The position numbers and the translations under genes were made by a program. A stretch of DNA of 29,890 nt. Source: DATJWY01 sp035500775. GTDB taxonomy: Bacteria > Pseudomonadota > Alphaproteobacteria > Acetobacterales > Acetobacteraceae. Of the stretch, positions 24,831 through 29,890 are shown in pieces. The notes below the pieces were generated by a model. That model was not told where the DNA came from, did not search any database, and saw only the letters and a list, made by a program, of their open reading frames with translations. Numbering within the stretch: the first letter of the stretch is position 1; every line of letters starts with the position of its first letter. The DNA is taken from contig DATJWY010000193.1 in NCBI GenBank assembly GCA_035500775.1, positions 1-29,890 of the forward strand. Reading direction: 5' to 3'.

Positions 24831-26669
24831 ATGTCGTCCTTCAATGGCCAGAGCCTGCAGGGCACCCCCCTTCACCCGCGGGCCCCCTCCCTCGACCGCC
24901 CGCGTCGCCCGATCAGCGAATGGGTGCTGCACGCGCCGCAGACGCTGCGCGCCTTGGTGCGGGCGGACGAACTCTGGCTCGTGATCCTCGCGGCCATGGT
25001 CGGCGTCGCGGCGGGACTGCTGGTGGTGGCGATGAACACCATCACCCTGCTGATGCATGACGGGCTGTTCGATCTGCCGGCGGGCGAGCGCCTCTCCGGC
25101 CAGACATATCTCGACCCGATTCGCTGCGTCGCCGTCCCGGCGCTCGGCGGATTGCTGCTCGGGCTGTTCGGCCTCCTCCTCGCGCGCATGGGGCAGAAGC
25201 GGGCGATCGACCCGATCGAGGCCAACGCGCTCTATGGCGGCCAGATGTCGCTGCGTGACAGCATGGCCGTGGTGGCGCAAACGCTGCTCTCCAACGGGGC
25301 CGGCGCCTCCATCGGGCTGGAGGCCGGCTATACGCAGATCGGCTCCGCCGTCGCCTCCCGGCTTGGCCGGATGTTCCGGGTGCGCCGGTCGGATTTGCGG
25401 CTGCTGGTCGGCTGCGGCGCGGCGGGGGCGATCGCCGCCGCCTTCAACGCCCCGCTCACCGGCGCCTTCTACGCCTTCGAGCTGGTGATCGGCACCTACT
25501 CCCTGCTGAGCCTCGCCCCGGTGGTCGTCGCCGCGATCTGCGCCATGCTGGTCATGCGCCTGCTGACCGAGATGGATACCGGCTTCGCCTTCGCCCTCGC
25601 CCTCCCGGCCAGCATCGAAACCGCGGATTACCTGCCGATCCTGGCGCTCGGCATGGTCGCGGCCGGGGTCGGCATCGCGCTGATGCGCGGCGTGACGCTG
25701 ACCGAGGACCTGTTCCGCCGCAGCCGCGTGCCGGTCTGGCTGCGGCCGGCCATTGGCGGGCTGACGGTGGGGCTGCTCGGGCTGGTCTCGCCAGCCGTGC
25801 TCTCCTCCGGGCATGCGGCGTTGCGGATCGGCCTCGCCGTGCCCTGGCCGCTGCCGCGCGCGCTGCTGCTGCTGCTGCTGAAGGCGATGGCCTCGGCCAT
25901 TTCCATCGGCTCCGGCTTCCGCGGCGGCCTGTTCTTCGCCTCGCTGTTCCTCGGCTCCCTGGTCGGCGAATCCTTCGCCGGGCTGATGGCGCTCGCCGGC
26001 GCCGGCACGGCGCAGCCGACCGTGGTCTATGCCCTGGTGGGCATGAGCGCGCTCGCCGTCGCGGTCGTTGGCGGGCCGCTCACCATGGCCTTCCTCGCCC
26101 TGGAGAGCACCGGCAGCCTGCCGCTCACCGTCGCCGTCCTCGTCGCCTCGGTGGTGTGCTCGCTCACCGTGCGCCGGACCTTCGGCTACTCCTTCGCCAC
26201 CTGGCGCTTCCATCTGCGCGGCGAGGCGATTCGCAGCGCCGTGGACATTGGCTGGATGCGCAACCTGACCGTCGGCCGGATGATGCGGCGCGAGCTGCGC
26301 ACGATCCGGACGGATACCAGCCTCGCCGCCTTTCGCCGGGAGTTCCCGCTCGGGGCCACCCAGCGGGTGATCGTGGTCGATGACCGGGATAATTATGCCG
26401 GGATCGTCCTCGTCTCCGAGGCGCATGCGGCGGGGGAGGAGATCACCCGCCTCTCCGAGCTGCTGCACCACACGCGAACGGTGCTACTGCCGCAGATGAC
26501 GGTGAAGGAAGCGGTGGCGATGTTCGAAACGGCGGAGGCGGACGCGCTCGCCGTGGTGGAGAGCGCCGAACGCATGCGGGTGATCGGCCTGCTGACCGAG
26601 CAATACACGCTACGGCGCTACAGCGAGGAGCTGGAGCGCCGGCGGCGGGAGCTTTCCGGAGGAGAATAG
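24831..26669 (+). CDS. CLC-family chloride channel/transporter with C-terminal CBS pair
   Basis: Inner-membrane anion channel or exchanger of 612 residues. The membrane part (about 50-460) shows the CLC pattern: NGAGASIGLEAG with the gating glutamate E164, GCGAAGAIAAAFNAPLTGAF, FELVIG, GSGFRGGLFFASLFLGS and VGGPLTMAFLALE. Departures from the E. coli-type exchanger: the first selectivity motif GSGIP is not recognisable (ALYGGQM at the aligned place), and the internal proton glutamate that follows the first Glu of the EE pair is L218 (FEL), which hints at a channel or altered coupling. Residues about 480-600 form two CBS-type units (VGRMMRRELRTIRTDTSLAA, then LLPQMTVKEAVAMFETAEAD) that may sense nucleotides. 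ATG 24831 follows GAGGCG. Confidence 0.92.
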   Translation: MSSFNGQSLQGTPLHPRAPSLDRPRRPISEWVLHAPQTLRALVRADELWLVILAAMVGVAAGLLVVAMNTITLLMHDGLFDLPAGERLSGQTYLDPIRCVAVPALGGLLLGLFGLLLARMGQKRAIDPIEANALYGGQMSLRDSMAVVAQTLLSNGAGASIGLEAGYTQIGSAVASRLGRMFRVRRSDLRLLVGCGAAGAIAAAFNAPLTGAFYAFELVIGTYSLLSLAPVVVAAICAMLVMRLLTEMDTGFAFALALPASIETADYLPILALGMVAAGVGIALMRGVTLTEDLFRRSRVPVWLRPAIGGLTVGLLGLVSPAVLSSGHAALRIGLAVPWPLPRALLLLLLKAMASAISIGSGFRGGLFFASLFLGSLVGESFAGLMALAGAGTAQPTVVYALVGMSALAVAVVGGPLTMAFLALESTGSLPLTVAVLVASVVCSLTVRRTFGYSFATWRFHLRGEAIRSAVDIGWMRNLTVGRMMRRELRTIRTDTSLAAFRREFPLGATQRVIVVDDRDNYAGIVLVSEAHAAGEEITRLSELLHHTRTVLLPQMTVKEAVAMFETAEADALAVVESAERMRVIGLLTEQYTLRRYSEELERRRRELSGGE

Positions 26670-26717
26670 AGCGCGGTCGCTTGAGGCTGAGAATCGGAAA
26701 GCATAAATCGCGCTCTA
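26667..26717. repeat. Inverted repeat overlapping the clc stop codon
   Basis: Perfect 9-bp arms TAGAGCGCG (26667-26675, containing the clc TAG) and CGCGCTCTA (26709-26717) are separated by 33 bases. The outer sequence resembles short intergenic palindromic elements widespread in alphaproteobacteria that end in GCGCTCTA-type arms. It may serve as a transcript end or processing signal between clc and the phosphoesterase gene. Confidence 0.6.
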
Positions 26718-26735
26718 AACCGGAGATGTTGTTTC

Positions 26736-28670
26736 ATGTCGTTGAACACACGTTGGAAGAAGCGGACAGCGCTTCTCGCGGCCACCGCCATGATGCATGC
26801 GCCGATGGCCTGGGCGGCCTCCACGCCGCAGCTGACCGGCCCGGAGAAGCTCGCCCTGCTGCAACAGAAGGTGAAGTACGTGTTCGTCCTGTACCAGGAG
26901 AACCGTTCCTTCGACCATTATTTCGGCACCTTCCCCGGCGCCAACGGCCTGTTCAGCAAGCCGGCCTCGGCGACCCCGGGCTTCAATCAACTGATCGTGG
27001 ACACGGACGGCACGACGAAGACGATCTCGCCGTTCCTGATCCCGCAGACGGTCACGACGGCCAGCGGCACGAGGGTTCCGCTCTACCCGGCAGACATCGA
27101 CTCGGTCGACCACTCGCATGCCGGCATCGACAATAGCCTCAACGTCGACGCGAACAACGTCGCCCACAACGACCGCTACGCGCTGAACGCCGAAGGCCTG
27201 ACCACGAGCAGCGCCGGCGCCATCATCTCCAAGAGCACCGGCCAGGCGCCGGCCTCGGCGCCGACGCTCGCGCAGAAGCAGAAGGCCGAGCTGACGATCA
27301 GCCACGTCGATTGCGACACCGTGCCGTTCCTCTGGAACTACGCCAGGCAATTCGCGCTGTTCGACAATTTCCACCAGACCGAGATCGGGCCCTCCACCCC
27401 GAACGCGATCGCCCTCATCGCCGGCCAGTCGGGTGAGACGCAGTGGGCCCGGCATCCGGGCACGGCGTCCGTGATCACCGGCGACCAAGGGCCGTATGCC
27501 GGCTCCAAGCGCGACACCGCCGCGGTGCGACCGCCCTATGGCCGCGACGCGAACCCGGCCAAGCCGGCGGCGAACCAAACCTACGCCTCGCTGCCGCTGA
27601 CCCTGCTCGGCAATACGATCAAGAGCGTCGTCACCGCGGATCAGGACCCGGCGGGCGACCTGAGTGATGTGGCGGACGACATCACGGCGATCAGCGAGAC
27701 CTCGCACGGCGCGGTCAACTGGCGCTGGTACCAGGAAGGCTACGACCACGAGCCGGCCGACACGGGCGGCACCGCCTCGCACAGCGGCTACATCGTGCAT
27801 CACGAAGGGCCGCAATATTTCGGCTACATCGCGGACAACACGAAGGAACAGGCGAACCTCCGCGGTCTGAACGACTTCTTCACCGACATCTCGGCCGCGT
27901 CGCTGCCGAGCGCCGGCGGCGTGTTCTATGTCCGCGGCGGCTACCAGAACATCCGGGGCCTGAAGCCGGCCGATCCGAACAAGACCGTGCAGGCGAACTT
28001 CCTGGGTGATGACGATCACCCCGGCTACTCCGACGCACAGATCTCCGAGGCGCTGGTCGCGCGCGAGGTCAACGCGATCGCGGACAGTCCGTACTGGTCG
28101 CAGAGCGTGATCATCATCACCTATGACGAGACCGACGGTCTCTACGACCACGGCGCGCTCCGCATCCGCTCCAGGGATGCGAACGGCGCCCCGCTGGCCG
28201 GCGGCCCGCGCATTCCGGCGCTGGTGATCTCGCCCTACGCCGCCTCGGGCAAGATCGTGCATGATTATTCCGAGCACAGTTCGGTGATCAAATTCATCAA
28301 CGCGCTGTTCGACGTCCGCGCGCTCGGCAGTCTGCCGGATGAGGTGGTGGGCCGCCGCAACGGCCTGACCAAGCTCGGCCAGGCCAATCTCATCCCGGGC
28401 GACGTGATCCCCGACATCGGCGACCTGCTCGGCGCCTTCGATGACGGGCGCCTCTCCGGCACCACCCCGGTGCTCCCGGCGAGCGCCGCCACGATCCCGG
28501 ACAGCGTGGTCAATACCCTGCCGCACTATAACGGCCAGGGCTGCAAGGCCCTTGGCATCACGCCGACGGACTATGTGAACGGCCAGCTGATCGACCCGCC
28601 GCCGGCGGACTTCAACCCGCGTCCGAGCAGCACGCCGGGCCTCCCGACCTCGGGTAACTGGAACGGGTAA
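26736..28670 (+). CDS. Secreted phosphoesterase, phospholipase C/acid phosphatase superfamily
   Basis: A periplasmic or secreted hydrolase of phosphate esters, 644 residues. A signal peptide is clear (WKKRTALLAATAMMHAPMA, cleavage near AWAA-ST at residue 28). Metal-site motifs of the family are visible: YVFVLYQENRSFDHYFGTFP (about 48-67, with ENRSFDHYFG), the DNFHQTEIGPSTPN region and TYDETDGLYDHG, which replaces the more usual YDEHGGFYDH. Further blocks are PALVISPYA and DYSEHSSVIKFI. It belongs to the phosphoesterase family that includes bacterial phospholipases C and AcpA-type acid phosphatases; the substrate cannot be assigned by eye. ATG 26736 follows GGAGA by 9 bases. It stands alone, 66 bases after clc. 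Confidence 0.9.
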   Translation: MSLNTRWKKRTALLAATAMMHAPMAWAASTPQLTGPEKLALLQQKVKYVFVLYQENRSFDHYFGTFPGANGLFSKPASATPGFNQLIVDTDGTTKTISPFLIPQTVTTASGTRVPLYPADIDSVDHSHAGIDNSLNVDANNVAHNDRYALNAEGLTTSSAGAIISKSTGQAPASAPTLAQKQKAELTISHVDCDTVPFLWNYARQFALFDNFHQTEIGPSTPNAIALIAGQSGETQWARHPGTASVITGDQGPYAGSKRDTAAVRPPYGRDANPAKPAANQTYASLPLTLLGNTIKSVVTADQDPAGDLSDVADDITAISETSHGAVNWRWYQEGYDHEPADTGGTASHSGYIVHHEGPQYFGYIADNTKEQANLRGLNDFFTDISAASLPSAGGVFYVRGGYQNIRGLKPADPNKTVQANFLGDDDHPGYSDAQISEALVAREVNAIADSPYWSQSVIIITYDETDGLYDHGALRIRSRDANGAPLAGGPRIPALVISPYAASGKIVHDYSEHSSVIKFINALFDVRALGSLPDEVVGRRNGLTKLGQANLIPGDVIPDIGDLLGAFDDGRLSGTTPVLPASAATIPDSVVNTLPHYNGQGCKALGITPTDYVNGQLIDPPPADFNPRPSSTPGLPTSGNWNG

Positions 28671-28700
28671 TACCAACTGCCTTATTGATTGACCTATCTG

Positions 28701-28722
28701 AAAGGCCAGGGGCTTTGCCCCT
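28701..28722. repeat. Left half of a REP palindrome split by the IS110 element
   Basis: AAAGGCCAGGGGCTTTGCCC followed by CT matches the start of the REP family seen at 15936 and 23358. The expected continuation GGACCCC is missing here and reappears at 29884, directly after the IS element. Confidence 0.75.
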
Positions 28723-28750
28723 TGTGTCTGCAGAGTATGTCAGAGTGATA

Positions 28751-28903
28751 GCGCCGCTGGGGTGGGGCATGCCCCACCCCAGCGGTGCGGTCCGCAGGCC
28801 GAGTGCCCCTTGGTGCTGCAAACCGTGGTCCAGCGAGGCCGCGGATCGCTGTCTTGCGTAAGCCCGAACAGTTGTCCGGGGTCACACCCCGCACATGCAA
28901 GGC
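28751..28903 (+). ncRNA. Candidate bridge RNA of the IS110 element
   Basis: Three structures lie in order upstream of the transposase. First, a perfect 32-base palindrome (28754-28785, 14-bp stem, CATG loop). Second, a loop closed by CCGC-A-GGCC (28792-28800) and GGCCGCGG (28837-28844). It holds TGCCCCT (28804-28810), identical to the left target flank with core, and GGTCCAG (28827-28833), complementary to the right flank CTGGACC. Third, a loop closed by GTCTTGC (28851-28857) and GCAAGGC (28897-28903). It holds ACAGTTG (28868-28874), identical to the element's right end, an inner hairpin CGGGGT-CAC-ACCCCG and CACATG (28892-28897), nearly complementary to the left end CTTGTG. This is the target-loop/donor-loop order known for IS621 bridge RNA. 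Ends are approximate. Confidence 0.65.
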
Positions 28904-28915
28904 AGGGACACCAAG

Positions 28916-29866
28916 ATGGCGGATTTTGTGTGCGTTGTCGGCATTGATCTGAGCGCCCGGCGCTGGGATGTGGCCTGCTATCCAGGGGACGCGGTCGCCT
29001 CCTTCACCACCGATGCGGAAGGCCGCAGCGGCCTGCTCGCCTGGCTGGCCCGGCACGCCCCGGCGGGCGTCATTGCCTGTGAGGCCTCCGGAGGCCTTGA
29101 GCAGCAGCTCGCTGAACTGCTGGTGCCGACTGGCTTCACGCTGCGGATCCTCGATGCCGCGCGGGTCCGCCGCTTCGCTCTCGCCGCCGGCCAGCGGGCC
29201 AAGAATGACCGCCTCGACGCCCGGGTCATCGCGCATTTCGCGGCCACCTTCCCAGGCCCGGCCTACCTGCCGGACAAGGATCGCGCCGCCCTGGCCGAAC
29301 TGGGCGCCGTGCGCGATGGCATCGTCGCCGATATCACCGCCGTCACCAATCAGCTCCGCCACATCCGGCTGGCCGGGCTCCAGGCCCTGATGGCGGACAG
29401 GCTGGCCGCCCTGCGCCGCTGGCAGCGCAGGGTCGAGGCCCAGATCGAAGCCGTCCTCAGCCAGAACCTGGTCATGGCCGCACGTCGCCGGCTGATCCTG
29501 TCCGTCCCCGGCGTCGGCCCGGTCAGCGCCGCCCGCCTGATCGCCCATATGCCCGAACTCGGTCAGCTCACCGGCCGACAGGCCGCCGCCCTGGTCGGGG
29601 TCGCCCCCTTCGATGACGACAGCGGCGGACGACGCGGACGGCGACGGATCAATGGCGGCCGGACCAATGTCAGGAATACCCTCTACATGGCCGCCCTCGT
29701 CGCAGCCCGGCAAAACCCCGTCCTCAAAACCTTCTACGAGCGGCTCATCAATGCCGGCAAAGCCGCAAAGCTCGCCCTCGTCGCCGTCATCCGCAAACTC
29801 GTCGTCATCCTCAACGCCATCATCAAGTCCGGACAGCCGTGGACAAACCCCGCAAACACTAACTAA
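28916..29866 (+). CDS. IS110-family transposase (DEDD recombinase)
   Basis: Recombinase of 316 residues that moves the surrounding element. The N-terminal RuvC-like DEDD domain shows D11 (VVGIDLSA), E56 (ACEASGG), D98 and D101 (KNDRLDARV). A coiled helical middle follows (130-185), then the C-terminal Transposase_20 domain: LILSVPGVGPVSAARLIAHM, LTGRQAAALVGVAPFDDDSG with the candidate nucleophile S236, and the basic patch GRRGRRRINGGRTNVRNTLY. Length is normal for the family and no frameshift is seen, so it is probably active. Start ATG 28916 has AGGCAGGGA upstream; ATG 28895 is in frame but lies inside the presumed RNA and lacks a binding site. Partner RNA would be the 28751-28903 structure. 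Confidence 0.93.
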   Translation: MADFVCVVGIDLSARRWDVACYPGDAVASFTTDAEGRSGLLAWLARHAPAGVIACEASGGLEQQLAELLVPTGFTLRILDAARVRRFALAAGQRAKNDRLDARVIAHFAATFPGPAYLPDKDRAALAELGAVRDGIVADITAVTNQLRHIRLAGLQALMADRLAALRRWQRRVEAQIEAVLSQNLVMAARRRLILSVPGVGPVSAARLIAHMPELGQLTGRQAAALVGVAPFDDDSGGRRGRRRINGGRTNVRNTLYMAALVAARQNPVLKTFYERLINAGKAAKLALVAVIRKLVVILNAIIKSGQPWTNPANTN

Positions 29867-29881
29867 CCAACCAGACAGTTG

Positions 29882-29890
29882 CTGGACCCC
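29882..29890. repeat. Right half of the split REP palindrome
   Basis: CTGGACCCC at the window end is the continuation of the REP started at 28701. The rest of this copy lies outside the window. Confidence 0.65.

Larger units (their letters stand above)
28721..29881 (+). mobile_element. Complete IS110-family insertion sequence
   Basis: An element of about 1.16 kb with one transposase gene and a 193-base 5' non-coding region. Boundaries come from the interrupted REP: left flank ...GCCC-CT and right flank CT-GGACCCC rejoin into the family sequence CCCCTGGACCCC, so CT (28721-28722 and 29882-29883) is the shared core and 28723-29881 is the inserted body. No terminal inverted repeats or long target duplication are seen, as expected for IS110 elements, which recombine by a distinct mechanism. 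The long 5' and very short 3' non-coding ends place it in the IS110 rather than the IS1111 group. Confidence 0.85.

Noticed and set aside
24405..26471. Minus-strand extension of the SDR frame across the clc gene, giving a 968-residue protein
   Set aside because: The extension is antisense to clc, lacks any recognisable domain and is not needed; the SDR has its own start with a binding site at 24404.
28754..28785. 32-base perfect palindrome as an intrinsic terminator of the phosphoesterase gene
   Set aside because: It lies inside the IS110 element, 83 bases past the stop, without a T tract, and fits better as the 5' hairpin of the element's RNA.

Overview
The window is GC-rich DNA from an alphaproteobacterium, most likely of the Acetobacteraceae or a close relative. 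This is inferred from the rpoZ-rsh-acpS order, the MaeB-type malic enzyme with a phosphotransacetylase-like tail, the DUF3300/DUF2950 pair and the many GC-rich extragenic palindromes. No rRNA, tRNA or CRISPR array was seen.

Layout. 1-1283 (minus) is the start of a complex I NuoM-like subunit cut by the window edge, with unusual substitutions at key proton-path positions. 1384-2085 is a degenerate stretch with an IS3-type remnant and a REP-like palindrome. 2086-5193 (minus) is rpoZ-rsh-acpS: RNA polymerase omega, the bifunctional (p)ppGpp enzyme and holo-ACP synthase. 5493-12552 is an efflux island: a GntR/FCD regulator and a DHA2 MFS exporter on the minus strand, divergent from an RND permease and its membrane fusion protein, with a strong inverted repeat between them. 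12618-15933 (plus) holds an intracellular PHB depolymerase and a second-type FtsH protease, each preceded by an FNR/FixK-like box. 16178-18786 (minus) encodes secreted DUF3300 and DUF2950 proteins, the former with collagen-like and polyglycine tails. 19099-20404 (minus) is a two-subunit 3-oxoacid CoA-transferase. 21076-23355 (plus) is malic enzyme, 23565-24404 (minus) an SDR oxidoreductase, 24831-26669 (plus) a CLC protein with CBS domains, and 26736-28670 (plus) a secreted phosphoesterase.

The right end carries a complete IS110-family element (28721-29881). It sits inside a REP palindrome whose two halves can be rejoined through a shared CT dinucleotide. Its 5' non-coding region folds on paper into a 5' hairpin followed by two loops. 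The first loop carries 7-nt matches to both target flanks, including the CT core. The second carries a 7-nt match to the element's right end and a shorter match to its left end. This is the architecture of a bridge RNA and is the most exciting signal in the window.

How the parts fit: PHB depolymerase, CoA-transferase and malic enzyme could link storage-polymer breakdown to central carbon flow, with the depolymerase and FtsH probably induced at low oxygen. The stringent-response operon and the efflux island are separate units. The REP-like palindromes sit mostly at gene 3' ends, act plausibly as transcript ends and serve as the landing site of the IS110 element.
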